Part shown: one piece after another, positions 51,569-60,141 of the stretch | Position numbering within the stretch: the stretch's first letter is position 1 | Layout of the letters: every line of letters starts with the position of its first letter | Source of the DNA: DATBGZ01 sp963803115 | GTDB lineage: Bacteria > Actinomycetota > Actinomycetes > Mycobacteriales > Micromonosporaceae | Reading direction: 5' to 3' | NCBI GenBank assembly: GCA_963803115.1 | Contig: CAWDLN010000018.1 | Coordinates: 453,355-517,354 of the forward strand | DNA length: 64,000 bases | Program-made: the position numbers and the translations under genes | The notes under the pieces: model-generated | Told to the model about the DNA's origin: nothing | Database searches by the model: none | The model's input: the letters and a program-made list of their open reading frames with translations, nothing else

Positions 51569-53320
51569 CTAGACGATCTCGCAGATCACGGCGCCGGCCG
51601 TGATGGGGGCGCCGGCCTCGGCGGTGAGTCCGGTGATGACGCCGGCGCGGTGGGCGTTGAGGGGTTGCTCCATCTTCATCGCCTCGAGCACCACCACGAG
51701 GTCGCCCTCGGCCACCGTGTCCCCTTCGGACACCGCGAGCTTGACGATCGTGCCCTGCATCGGGCTCGTCAGGGCATTGCCGGAGGCGGCGGTGGCATGG
51801 CTGGAACGAGACGAGCGCCGGCCGGTCTTCGCGGCCGTGGCGGGGCCCGTAGCGGCGACCGTACCCATGGAAGCCGGAAGCGACACCTCAAGCCGCTTGC
51901 CGCCCACCTCGACCACGACGGTCGTCCGCTCCTCGGTCGAGACGTCGACGGCGGCCGCGCCGGCGAACGGCGGCACGGTGTTGTCCCACTCGGTCTCGAT
52001 CCACCGGGTGTGCACCCGGAACGGTTCCTCCACAAAGGACGGATTGCGGGTGATGAGGCGATGGAACGGCAGCACGGTCGCCATGCCGTCCACGACCATC
52101 TCGTCCAGCGCTCGGCGGGATCGCTCTAGCGCCTCGGTGCGGGTCTCACCGGTGATGATGACCTTCGCCAGCAGGGAGTCGAAGTTGCCGCCGATCACGG
52201 CGCGTGACTCGATCCCGGTGTCGACCCGAACGCCCGGGCCTTCGGGCAGTTTGAGCCTGGTGACGATCCCGGGCGCGGGCAGGAAGCCGCGGCCGGCATC
52301 CTCCCCATTGATGCGGAACTCGATCGCATGGCCGCGCGGCTCGGGGTCGGCTGTGAACCGAAGCTTCTCTCCGTCGGCGATTCGGAACTGCTCGCGAACC
52401 AAGTCGATACCCGACGTCTCCTCGGTCACCGGGTGCTCGACCTGCAGCCGAGTGTTCACCTCGAGGAAGGAAACGGTGCCGTCGTTTCCTACGAGGTATT
52501 CGACCGTACCGGCGCCGTGGTATCCAGCTTCGCGGCAGATCGCCTTGGCCGAGGAGTGGATGGCCTCGCGCTGCTCCGGTGTCAGGAACGGCGCCGGCGC
52601 CTCCTCGACCAGCTTTTGGTGCCGGCGCTGTAGGGAGCAGTCGCGCGTGCCCACGACGATGACGTTGCCGTGCTGGTCGGCGAGTACCTGGGCCTCGACG
52701 TGCCGCGGCTGGTCGAGGTATCGCTCCACAAAGCACTCTCCGCGGCCGAAAGCGGCCACTGCCTCGCGGGTCGCGGACTCCAGGAGATCCGGGATCTCGG
52801 CCAGGGTGCGCGCGACCTTCAGGCCGCGGCCGCCGCCCCCGAACGCCGCCTTGATGGCCACGGGCAGGCCGTGCTGCTTGGCAAACGCGACTACTTCCTT
52901 GGCGTTCTTGACCGGCTCGGCCGTACCGGGGACCAAGGGTGCTCCCGCCCGCTGCGCGATGTGCCGGGCGGTCACCTTGTCACCGAGGTCGCGGATCGCC
53001 TGGGGTGTCGGGCCGACCCAGGTCAGACCGGCGTCGATGACCGCCTGCGCGAAATCTGCGTTCTCAGCCAGGAAGCCGTAGCCGGGATGGACACCGTCCG
53101 CACCGGAGCGGGCCCCGATGTCGAGAAGCTTGTCGATGCGTAAGTACGTCTCGGCACTCGTGTCACCGCCGAGGGCGTAGGCCTCGTCCGCCATGCGGGC
53201 GTGCATCGCGTCTCGGTCCGAATCGGCGTAGACGGCGACACTCGCCAGCCCGGCATCGCGGCAGGCCCGGATCACCCGAACCGCGATCTCGCCTCGGTTG
53301 GCGATCAGCACCTTACGCAC
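51569..53320 (-). CDS. accA3: Acyl-CoA carboxylase alpha subunit (biotin carboxylase-BCCP)
   Basis: A 583 aa biotinylated subunit shared by acetyl-/propionyl-CoA carboxylases. Biotin carboxylase domain residues 1-450: KVLIANRGEIAVRVIRAC, ATP loop AIKAAFGGGGRGLKVA, catalytic VEHPVTEETSG and EFRINGEDAG. A linker with low-complexity Ala/Thr/Ser leads to the C-terminal biotinyl domain with the acceptor Lys549 in EAMKMEQP. GTG 53320 has GGAGGAG about eight bases upstream. It works with the AccD/AccE subunits at 60971-62793 and is the substrate of BirA (63467 onward). Malonyl- and methylmalonyl-CoA for lipids are the expected products. Confidence 0.94.
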   Translation of the reverse strand: MRKVLIANRGEIAVRVIRACRDAGLASVAVYADSDRDAMHARMADEAYALGGDTSAETYLRIDKLLDIGARSGADGVHPGYGFLAENADFAQAVIDAGLTWVGPTPQAIRDLGDKVTARHIAQRAGAPLVPGTAEPVKNAKEVVAFAKQHGLPVAIKAAFGGGGRGLKVARTLAEIPDLLESATREAVAAFGRGECFVERYLDQPRHVEAQVLADQHGNVIVVGTRDCSLQRRHQKLVEEAPAPFLTPEQREAIHSSAKAICREAGYHGAGTVEYLVGNDGTVSFLEVNTRLQVEHPVTEETSGIDLVREQFRIADGEKLRFTADPEPRGHAIEFRINGEDAGRGFLPAPGIVTRLKLPEGPGVRVDTGIESRAVIGGNFDSLLAKVIITGETRTEALERSRRALDEMVVDGMATVLPFHRLITRNPSFVEEPFRVHTRWIETEWDNTVPPFAGAAAVDVSTEERTTVVVEVGGKRLEVSLPASMGTVAATGPATAAKTGRRSSRSSHATAASGNALTSPMQGTIVKLAVSEGDTVAEGDLVVVLEAMKMEQPLNAHRAGVITGLTAEAGAPITAGAVICEIV

Positions 53321-53412
53321 GTCGATCGCTCCTCCCTGCGCCGGACCTTGCCGTGAGTCTAGCCATCGTTCGGCCTTGCCCGGCCGGGGGCGAGCGTGGC
53401 GAAGACGGTGAT

Positions 53413-53428
53413 TAGTCAAACTTGGCTA
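53413..53428. promoter_or_regulatory. PadR operator candidate 1
   Basis: TAGTCAAACTTGGCTA, an imperfect palindrome, ends 14 nt upstream of the padR start and just before the -10 box TACGCT (53430-53435). A near-identical site lies before the ABC transporter gene (54058-54073), implying shared control and autoregulation. Confidence 0.7.
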
Positions 53429-53442
53429 TTACGCTTGACCCC

Positions 53443-54060
53443 GTGTCAACGACTCGCATGATGATTCTCGGCCTGGTGAAATGGATGCAGCCGGTGCACG
53501 GCTACGACGTCCGGCGGGAACTGCTGAGCTGGCAGGCAGAGGACTGGGCCAACGTCGCTCCGGGTTCGATCTATCACGCCTTGCGCAAGCTGACCGAAGA
53601 GGGACTGCTCGAGGAGGTTTCTACGGAGCAGGTCGGCTCCCGGCCGGCTCGAACGACGTACCGCATCACGGCCAAGGGTGATGCCGGGTTCGATGAGCTC
53701 CTGCGCCGCTATTGGTGGGAGTACCGGCAGCCGATCGACCCGTTCCTGGCGGGATTCGGCTTCCTGCCGGCGCTGCCCCGGGCGGAGGCGATTGCCGCGC
53801 TCCGCAACCGGGTGCGACTCCTACGAGCGGCAGTCGAGTCGCACCGGTTCGCGCTTGCCACCGAATGGATGCGCCAGACCAAGCCGGCCCACGTGGGCTG
53901 GATGTTCGAGTTGAGCGTGGCCCGCCTGGAGGCCGAGATCGCCTGGTGTGAGCGCGTCGCGGGAAGGATCGAGAGCGGCGAGGCGCTGTTCCCGGACGGG
54001 TTCGTCGAATCGTGGGGTGGCGCACCCGCACAATGGTCCCCGGGTGGGGACGCGGAATAA
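53443..54060 (+). CDS. PadR-family transcriptional regulator
   Basis: A 205 aa regulator. The PadR winged helix is clear (MMILGLVKWMQPVHGYDVRR, then VAPGSIYHALRKLTEEGLLE and RPARTTYRITAKGDAGFDEL), followed by a C-terminal helical dimerisation arm (ALRNRVRLLRAAVESHRFAL). GTG 53443 is preferred over the upstream frame start at 53422 because TACGCT (53430-53435) ends 7 nt before it. The operator-like palindrome overlaps its promoter, and its own stop codon lies in the second copy that precedes the ABC exporter genes. Local repressor of a drug-type exporter, by inference. Confidence 0.9.
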   Translation: MSTTRMMILGLVKWMQPVHGYDVRRELLSWQAEDWANVAPGSIYHALRKLTEEGLLEEVSTEQVGSRPARTTYRITAKGDAGFDELLRRYWWEYRQPIDPFLAGFGFLPALPRAEAIAALRNRVRLLRAAVESHRFALATEWMRQTKPAHVGWMFELSVARLEAEIAWCERVAGRIESGEALFPDGFVESWGGAPAQWSPGGDAE

Positions 54061-54073
54061 TCAAACTTGACTA
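54058..54073. promoter_or_regulatory. PadR operator candidate 2
   Basis: TAATCAAACTTGACTA, matching 14 of 16 bases of 53413-53428, begins at the padR stop codon and lies just upstream of a TATATC box (54081-54086) of the ABC transporter genes. Confidence 0.7.
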
Positions 54074-54139
54074 GGCGAGTTATATCGCGATAGCGTGGCG
54101 CCGCGAGGAAAGCTGCTGGAGCCTGATCTGGGGGAGACC

Positions 54140-55132
54140 GTGATCATCGAAACCAAGGGGATCATCGAAACCAAGGGGATCATCGAAACCAAGGGACTGA
54201 CGAAGTCGTTCCGTTCCCGCGCCGGCCGCGAGAGGAAGACGGTCGAAGCGGTCCGGGGCGTCGACCTGACCGTCGCCGAGGGCGAGATCTTTGGCTTCCT
54301 CGGCCCGAACGGTGCCGGTAAGACCACAACCTTGCGGATGCTCGCGACGCTGATCGAGCCCGATGGCGGTCAGGCCAAGGTGGCGGGGGTCGACCTTCGT
54401 AAGGACCCGGCTGAGGTCCGCAAACGCATCGGCTACGTCGCACAGGGCGGAAGCACGTGGGACGAGTCGACCGCCCGTGAGGAGCTCGTCCTGCACGCCC
54501 GGATGTACGGGATCGCCAAACCCGAGGCGCAACGCCGAGCGGCAGCCGCGCTGGACGCGTTCCAGCTCACCGAGTACGCCGACCGCCGTTGTAAGACCTA
54601 CTCGGGCGGACAGCGTCGCCGAGTCGACATCGCGCTCGGCATCATCCATGAGCCGAGACTCGTCTTCCTCGACGAACCGACCACTGGGCTTGACCCGCAG
54701 AGCCGGGCACACATGTGGGAGGAGATCCGTCGGCTGCGCTCGGAAGGCATGACGGTGTTCATCACGACGCACTACCTGGAAGAGGCGGACGCACTCTGCG
54801 ATCGGGTGGCGATCATCGACCACGGAACGATCGAGGCGGAGGGCACGCCGGACGAGCTCAAACGTGAGGTCTCGGGCGACGTGGTCACAGTAGGCCTGAA
54901 CGGGGCAACACCGAAGGCCGCCGACCTACTCGACACGCAGGAGTTCGTCCACAAGCTCGAGACCAACGATTCGGGGGTGCGCTTGTACGTCGACGAGGGC
55001 GCGACCGCCATTCCATTGATCATGCGCGCGCTCGACGGAGCGGGCATCAGCCTGAGATCAATCGAGCTGCACCGGCCCAGCCTCGACGATGTGTTCCTGG
55101 CCAAGACCGGCCGTTCCTTGAGGGAGAGCTGA
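54140..55132 (+). CDS. DrrA-type ABC exporter ATPase
   Basis: A 330 aa ATPase. Walker A GPNGAGKTTTLRML, signature YSGGQRRRVDIALGI, Walker B LVFLDEPTTGLDPQ, and H-loop ITTHYLEEADALCD are followed by the C-terminal domain of daunorubicin-resistance type ATPases (GVRLYVDEGATAIPLIMRAL, then LHRPSLDDVFLAKTGR). The N-terminus is a triplicated hexapeptide, (IIETKG)3, from an 18-bp tandem repeat. GTG 54140 has GGGGGAG four bases upstream; GTG 54095 is an alternative giving 15 more residues. It is co-transcribed with the permease, probably under PadR control. Confidence 0.92.
   Translation: MIIETKGIIETKGIIETKGLTKSFRSRAGRERKTVEAVRGVDLTVAEGEIFGFLGPNGAGKTTTLRMLATLIEPDGGQAKVAGVDLRKDPAEVRKRIGYVAQGGSTWDESTAREELVLHARMYGIAKPEAQRRAAAALDAFQLTEYADRRCKTYSGGQRRRVDIALGIIHEPRLVFLDEPTTGLDPQSRAHMWEEIRRLRSEGMTVFITTHYLEEADALCDRVAIIDHGTIEAEGTPDELKREVSGDVVTVGLNGATPKAADLLDTQEFVHKLETNDSGVRLYVDEGATAIPLIMRALDGAGISLRSIELHRPSLDDVFLAKTGRSLRES
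54143..54196 (+). repeat. Three-copy 18-bp tandem repeat encoding IIETKG
   Basis: Units ATCATCGAAACCAAGGGG start at 54143, 54161 and 54179; only the last base of the third differs. The near-perfect identity suggests a recent in-frame expansion of the first codons of the ABC ATPase gene. Confidence 0.92.
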
Positions 55133-55133
55133 C

Positions 55134-55889
55134 ATGAAGATGGCCCGTGACACCTGGCTTGTCTTTCAACGCCAGATACAGCTCGTCATACGCAATCCGG
55201 TCTGGGTGATCATCGGGGTTGTGCAGCCGCTGTACTTCCTGTTCCTCTTTGGACCGTTGCTCAAGCCGGCGCTGGGCGTGACGTCCAATGCCGAGGCGTA
55301 CCGCATCTTCATTCCCGGCCTGCTCGTCATGCTGGCGATGTTTGGTTCGATGTTCGTCGGGTTCGGGCTCATCGCCGAGCTTCGGGCCGGCGTGATCGAA
55401 CGGAGCAGAGTAACGCCGGTCAGCCGTCTCGCCCTGATGCTCGGACGGTCTTTGCGAGATGTGGTGACGCTCTTCTTCCAGGCGGTGCTGATCACGCTCC
55501 TGGCGATCCCGTTCGGACTCACCGTGGCTCTGGGTGACCTACTGCTGGCCTACCTCTTGCTGGCGCTCATCGGACTCATGCTGTCCGCGCTGTCCAACGC
55601 GATCGCACTGAAGCTGCGCAGCGAGGACGCTCTGGCCCCCCTGATGAACGGCGTCGCGCAGCCACTGCTGCTGCTCTCGGGGATCCTTCTGCCGCTGGCT
55701 CTCGCGCCCGTGTGGCTGCAGCGGGTCGCGGACTGGAACCCGTTTTCATGGGCGGTGGACGCCAGCCGTGCACTCTTCGCCGGAGATCCGAGCAACACCA
55801 CGGTCTGGAAGGCGCTGGTCATCCTGGTCGTTCTGACCGCGCTGTCACTCGCCTGGGCCGCGCGCTCGTTCGCCCGCAGCGTCCGCTAG
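55134..55889 (+). CDS. DrrB-type ABC exporter permease
   Basis: A 251 aa ABC-2 permease with six helices. The DrrB hallmarks are FQRQIQLVIRNPVWVIIGVV at the N-terminus, FIPGLLVMLAMFGSMFVGFG, and the conserved ERSRVTPVSRLALMLGRSLR loop. The ATG follows the ATPase stop by 1 nt. It forms the membrane half of the exporter; the cargo may be a drug or lipid. It ends 9 nt before the end of the convergent O-methyltransferase gene. Confidence 0.93.
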   Translation: MKMARDTWLVFQRQIQLVIRNPVWVIIGVVQPLYFLFLFGPLLKPALGVTSNAEAYRIFIPGLLVMLAMFGSMFVGFGLIAELRAGVIERSRVTPVSRLALMLGRSLRDVVTLFFQAVLITLLAIPFGLTVALGDLLLAYLLLALIGLMLSALSNAIALKLRSEDALAPLMNGVAQPLLLLSGILLPLALAPVWLQRVADWNPFSWAVDASRALFAGDPSNTTVWKALVILVVLTALSLAWAARSFARSVR

Positions 55890-55898
55890 CCCGCGTCG

Positions 55899-56552
55899 TT
55901 ACACACGCCGAGCGAGAGTGAGGCCGTCCGCGACCGGGATCATCACCGCGTCCACTCGCTTGTCGGCCAGCACCATGTCGTTGAACGCCACGATGGCAGC
56001 GCTGTCGGCATTATCCGGTGCCAGTACCCGTCCGTGCTGGAGCACGTTGTCGACCACGATCACTCCGCCGGGACGCATACGGGGCACCAAGGTGTCCCAG
56101 TACAGCTGATAGCCGGTCTTGTCGGCGTCGATGAACGCGATGTCGAGGTGAGGCTCATCGGGGAGTGTGGCCAGCGTCTCGCCGGCCGGCCCCAAACGCA
56201 GCTCGATCCGGTCCGCCACCCCGGCCCGCTCCCAGTAACGGCGGGCGATTGACGTGTACTCATCAGAGATGTCGAAGCAGACCAGCCGGCCGTCTGGCGG
56301 CAGCCCGCGGGCGATCGCGAGCGAGGACAGGCCAGTGAAGGTTCCGATCTCCACGGCCTGCCGTGACCCGAGCAGACGGGTCAGGAAGGTCAGCAACGGC
56401 GCCTGCTCCGGCGCGATCTGCATGTTGGCTTGAGCGGGTAGCGCGGCGCGGGTCTCGGCCAGCAGCTCGGTCACGAGCGGGTCGGCCGGCGGGTTGTGCG
56501 CAACCAGGTACGCGTGAAGGTCGTCGCTGAGGCCAATGGATTTGAAGCTCAC
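55899..56552 (-). CDS. SAM-dependent O-methyltransferase
   Basis: A 217 aa enzyme of the caffeoyl-CoA/catechol O-methyltransferase family. VEIGTFTGLSSLAIARGLP (motif I), LVCFDISDEYTSIARRYWER, IAFIDADKTGYQLYWDTLVP with the metal-binding Asp, and GGVIVVDNVLQHGRV are all present. GTG 56552 overlaps the maf stop as GTGA. A TACGTT box (minus strand, 56560-56565) ends 7 nt upstream, so it may also start its own leaderless mRNA. The acceptor is unknown. Confidence 0.9.
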   Translation of the reverse strand: MSFKSIGLSDDLHAYLVAHNPPADPLVTELLAETRAALPAQANMQIAPEQAPLLTFLTRLLGSRQAVEIGTFTGLSSLAIARGLPPDGRLVCFDISDEYTSIARRYWERAGVADRIELRLGPAGETLATLPDEPHLDIAFIDADKTGYQLYWDTLVPRMRPGGVIVVDNVLQHGRVLAPDNADSAAIVAFNDMVLADKRVDAVMIPVADGLTLARRV

Positions 56553-57211
56553 GTAGTCGAACGTAGTCCAGCCGCCCACAGGTCCATCACGCCGACTCCC
56601 ACCTCGCCGAGCAGGCGGCGAACTACCGGCAACGACACGCCGATGACTGTGCCCGCATCGCCCTCGATCCGTTCCACGAACCAGCCGCCCAGCCCGTCGA
56701 TCGTGAACGCGCCGGCGACGTGGGCGGGCTCGCCCGTACTGACATAGGCCTGGATCTCGTCGTCACCTATGTCGGCGAAGTGGACGGTCGTGCTGGCGAC
56801 CCCATCGGCGGTCACGCCACTGTCCAGCTCGATGACGCAGTGTCCTGTGTGGAGGATTCCGGCACGGCCCCGCATGTCCTGCCAGCGTCGGGTCGCGTCC
56901 GCGTCGTCGACGGGCCTTCCGAGAATCTCGCCGTCGAACTCCAGCATCGAGTCGCAGCCGAGGATGACGGTGGGGCCGGGCGACTGCTCGTGTTGACGTA
57001 CCCGGGTAGCGACGGCCTCGGCCTTCATCCGAGCCAGGGTCGCGCAGAGCGTGCGGGCGTTCGTGGACTCCACCGTGGACTCATCAACGCCGCTGACTAT
57101 CACATCCGGATCCAAGCCAGCCGCGCGCAAGGTCCGGAGGCGGGCCGGACTGCTGGAGGCGAGGACGAACCGCGGCCGTACCGGCACCTGCGACGGAGGC
57201 GTTGTGGGCAC
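56549..57211 (-). CDS. maf: Maf-like nucleotide pyrophosphatase
   Basis: A 220 aa house-cleaning NTP pyrophosphatase (dTTP/UTP or m7GTP type). The signature FVLASSSPARLRTLRAAGLD is near the N-terminus, with the catalytic Asp in ILGCDSMLEFDGEILGRP, and GAFTIDGLGGWFVERIEGD late. GTG 57211 is preferred over GTG 57220 because the minus-strand box TAGGGT (57219-57224) ends 7 nt upstream and would cover the earlier codon. It is translationally coupled to the O-methyltransferase gene. In related genomes maf also lies close to the acyl-CoA carboxylase genes. Confidence 0.92.
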   Translation of the reverse strand: MPTTPPSQVPVRPRFVLASSSPARLRTLRAAGLDPDVIVSGVDESTVESTNARTLCATLARMKAEAVATRVRQHEQSPGPTVILGCDSMLEFDGEILGRPVDDADATRRWQDMRGRAGILHTGHCVIELDSGVTADGVASTTVHFADIGDDEIQAYVSTGEPAHVAGAFTIDGLGGWFVERIEGDAGTVIGVSLPVVRRLLGEVGVGVMDLWAAGLRSTT

Positions 57212-57271
57212 GGAGATCACCCTAGGGCACCGCGCTACTTCGCCCGCCCCCCGCCCTTCGGGCCCGCCCCC

Positions 57272-57913
57272 CTACGTGTCGAGGAAGCGGAGCACAGCCA
57301 GCACCCGCCGGTGGTCGGTGTCGGTTGGCGGCAGATCAAGCTTGGCGAAGATGTTGCTCACGTACTTCTCGACCGCACTGCTGCTGACCCGCAGTGCCGC
57401 CATGATGCCGTTGTTGGAGCGGCCCTCGGCCATCAACCGCAGCACCTCCTGCTCTCGCGGAGTGAGCCGGTCGATCGGGTCGTCGCGGCGCCGGACCAGC
57501 AGCTGAGCCACGACCTCCGGGTCGAGCGCCGTACCGCCGGCGGCCACTCGCCGCAGCGCGTCGAGGAAGTCGGAGACGTGGGCCACCCGGTCCTTCAGCA
57601 GGTACCCGACGCCTGCGGCCTGGCCCGAGAGCAGGTCGGTCGCGTAGCGCTCCTCGACGTACTGCGACAGGACGAGCACGGCGACGCCAGGTTGCTGCCG
57701 CCGGATCACGAGGGCCGCCTGGATGCCCTCGTCGGTGTGGGTCGGCGGCATGCGCACATCGATGACGGCCAGCTCCGGCCGGTGTTCGTCCACGGCCCGG
57801 AGCAGGTCCGTGGGATTCCCGACGGCCGCCGCGACCTCGAACCCGCCGTCGGTGAGCAGGCGGGTCAGGCCCTCCCGGAGCAGTACCGAGTCTTCGGCGA
57901 TCACGACTCGCAT
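57272..57913 (-). CDS. NarL/LuxR-family response regulator
   Basis: A 213 aa regulator. Receiver domain with acidic E7-D8, phospho-acceptor D52 (LAVIDVRMPP) and conserved Lys in GVGYLLKDRVAHVSDFLDAL. C-terminal LuxR-type HTH (LTPREQEVLRLMAEGRSNNG, then AVEKYVSNIFAKL). ATG 57913 overlaps the end of the sensor kinase gene by 13 nt. With that kinase it forms a two-component system, probably controlling the adjacent ABC exporter (59215-60938), an inference from layout. Confidence 0.94.
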   Translation of the reverse strand: MRVVIAEDSVLLREGLTRLLTDGGFEVAAAVGNPTDLLRAVDEHRPELAVIDVRMPPTHTDEGIQAALVIRRQQPGVAVLVLSQYVEERYATDLLSGQAAGVGYLLKDRVAHVSDFLDALRRVAAGGTALDPEVVAQLLVRRRDDPIDRLTPREQEVLRLMAEGRSNNGIMAALRVSSSAVEKYVSNIFAKLDLPPTDTDHRRVLAVLRFLDT

Positions 57914-59055
57914 GGCAGCTCCGCCTTGATGACGGTTCCTCCGCCGAGTGGACTGTGGACGGTCAGTGCGCCGTCGACCGCTTCGACTCGTTGACGTAGG
58001 CCGCGCAGCCCACTGCCGGCGCCGTCCGGGCTCGCTCCGCCGCGGCCGTCGTCGGTCACGACGATGCGCAATGTGTCGCCGTCGCGGTCAACGATGACCT
58101 CGGCCTGCCGGGCGACGGCGTGCTTAGCCACGTTCGTGAGTGCCTCGGCCACGGTGAAGTAGGCGATCGCCTCGATCGTCGGTGAGCAACGCGGTTCCAC
58201 TTGAACCCGCAGCCGGACGGGGACCGCCGCCGTGGCGACGATGCCCGACAGCGCCGCGTCGAGGCCACGATCGTTCATGACCGCGGGGTGGAGGCCACGG
58301 ATGAAGTCCCGGAGCTCAGCCAACGCCACGGTGACCTCGCGATGCGCCTGCTCGATCACCTTTCTTGCCGGCTCAGGCAGGTCGGCCAATGATTCCAACG
58401 CCATGCCAAGGTTCATGCCGAGATGAACCAGGCGTTGCTGCGCCCCGTCGTGCAGATCACGTTCGATCCGGCGCCGCTCCGCGTCGGTGGCCGCGACGAC
58501 CTCCGCGCGGCTACGCGTCAAGGACTCGATCCGGTCGCTCAGTTCCTGCGCTTGCCGGGCCAGTTCCTCGGCCTTGCTGGGACCGAGCAGCCTCCGCGCA
58601 AAGACGTAGTCGATACGGGCCGCGGTACCGGCTCCGCGCGGTCCAGCCAGAAGCAGGAGCAGTCCGGCCGGCGTTAGCGCCAGAGCGAACGCGTGGTAGC
58701 CGAGCTGGCGCCAGGTGTCGCCCCGGCGCCACGGCCGCAGCAGGACCGGACCCCAGTCCGGAGGCGACGGCTCTTCGACCCGGCTCGCCAACAGCCGCGA
58801 GAACCGGGCCCGATGTACGCTCGCCAACTCCCACACGCACCACAGCACCGCGATCGGACCAGCGGGCACCGCCAACACGTAGAGCACGTCGAGATACCAC
58901 GCCCCGGTCGGACCCGTGGCCAGGCTCCACACCGCGGCACCCCACACCACGAACAGCAATCCGAGCACCGCCGTTGACACCAGCGCCAGCGCCGCGCCCG
59001 CGAGCACGTGCAGCGCCGGACGCCCACTGTCCACTGTCGCCCGGTTCGAGGTCAC
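57901..59055 (-). CDS. NarX/DesK-type sensor histidine kinase
   Basis: A 384 aa kinase. Three or four N-terminal helices (VLAGAALALVSTAVLGLLFV, VLYVLAVPAGPIAVLWCVWE, HAFALALTPAGLLLLLAG). Then a coiled linker and HisKA_3 domain with phospho-His202 in ERDLHDGAQQR, and a HATPase domain (AEALTNVAKHA, DDGRGGASPDGAGSGLRGLR). GTG 59055 has the minus-strand TACGGT (59062-59067) 6 nt upstream, so it is probably leaderless. The open frame continuing to 60150 is antisense to the ABC ATPase gene and is not coding. Confidence 0.93.
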   Translation of the reverse strand: MTSNRATVDSGRPALHVLAGAALALVSTAVLGLLFVVWGAAVWSLATGPTGAWYLDVLYVLAVPAGPIAVLWCVWELASVHRARFSRLLASRVEEPSPPDWGPVLLRPWRRGDTWRQLGYHAFALALTPAGLLLLLAGPRGAGTAARIDYVFARRLLGPSKAEELARQAQELSDRIESLTRSRAEVVAATDAERRRIERDLHDGAQQRLVHLGMNLGMALESLADLPEPARKVIEQAHREVTVALAELRDFIRGLHPAVMNDRGLDAALSGIVATAAVPVRLRVQVEPRCSPTIEAIAYFTVAEALTNVAKHAVARQAEVIVDRDGDTLRIVVTDDGRGGASPDGAGSGLRGLRQRVEAVDGALTVHSPLGGGTVIKAELPCES

Positions 59056-59214
59056 GTGGCCACCGTAGCCAGCGCTGGCCCGTGGTGGCATCCGGTGAAC
59101 CCACCCTGGGGGTAGGGAAATCCACACCCGCAACGGCTTGGCGGCCCCAACGATGACGAGCCGCCGCGCTGGCAGCGTCTGCCTCAGGAACAACGTATGG
59201 CAGAGGAGCTCACC

Positions 59215-60141
59215 ATGATCGAGGCGCGAGGTCTTACCAAGCGGTATCGCGACAAGCTCGCGGTCGACGACCTGACCTTCACCGTGCGACCCGGCATTGT
59301 GACCGGCTTCCTTGGCCCGAACGGGGCCGGCAAGTCCACCACGATGCGCATGATCCTTGGCCTGGACCAGCCGACGCATGGGTCCGTGACCGTGAACGGA
59401 CGGCCGTACCGGGAGCACCGGGCGCCGCTGCGGGAGGTCGGGGCGCTGCTCGAGGCGAGGTCTGTCCACCCTGGACGGAGTGCGTTCCACCACCTGCTCG
59501 CGGTTGCCCAGACCAACGGAATCCCACGGTCGCGTGTGGACGATGTCGTCGAGGCCGTTGGTCTGCGCGAGGTCGCCCGCCGCCGAGCCGGGCGCTTCTC
59601 GCTCGGCATGGGGCAACGTTTGGGCATCGCCACGGCTCTGCTGGGCGACCCGCGCACCGTGATCCTCGATGAGCCGCTCAACGGGCTCGACACGGAGGGC
59701 ATCCGGTGGGTTCGCGCGTTGTTGCGCGACCTGGCGGCCGAGGGGCGGACGGTGTTCGTCTCCTCGCACCTGATGAACGAGATGGCACTCACCGCCGACC
59801 ACGTCGTGGTGATCGGTCGCGGACGCCTGATCGCCGACACCGGGATGGCGGAGTTCATCGCTCGCGCCGCCAAGGACACGGTCCGGGTACGTACGACCGA
59901 CCCGGCGGCGCTCGACCGCGTCCTGCGTCGACCGGACGTGTCGGTGTCGCATGCCGAGGACGGCGCCTTCATCGTCGCGGGGATGACCTCCGACCAGATC
60001 GGCCTCGCGGCCGCAGACGCGGGACTCACCGTGCTGGAGCTGGCGCCGCAACGGGCCTCCCTGGAAGAGGCCTTCATGGATCTGACTAGGGATGCGGTCG
60101 AGTACCGCGCGCCCCAGACAACGACAGGAGTCGGTCGATGA
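59215..60141 (+). CDS. ABC exporter ATPase (bacitracin/lantibiotic type)
   Basis: A 308 aa ATPase. Walker A GPNGAGKSTTMRMILG, signature FSLGMGQRLGIATALL, Walker B TVILDEPLNGLDTEG, and SSHLMNEMALTADHVVVIG switch, with a short C-terminal domain ending ASLEEAFMDLTRD. ATG 59215 has GAGGAG seven bases upstream; ATG 59197 is the alternative, six codons earlier. The permease start overlaps its stop. It is divergent from the sensor kinase gene with 160 nt between. Confidence 0.92.
   Translation: MIEARGLTKRYRDKLAVDDLTFTVRPGIVTGFLGPNGAGKSTTMRMILGLDQPTHGSVTVNGRPYREHRAPLREVGALLEARSVHPGRSAFHHLLAVAQTNGIPRSRVDDVVEAVGLREVARRRAGRFSLGMGQRLGIATALLGDPRTVILDEPLNGLDTEGIRWVRALLRDLAAEGRTVFVSSHLMNEMALTADHVVVIGRGRLIADTGMAEFIARAAKDTVRVRTTDPAALDRVLRRPDVSVSHAEDGAFIVAGMTSDQIGLAAADAGLTVLELAPQRASLEEAFMDLTRDAVEYRAPQTTTGVGR

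Noticed and set aside
49424..54196. Tandem repeats as CRISPR
   Set aside because: Units of 16-18 bp are contiguous without spacers, and no cas genes are present.
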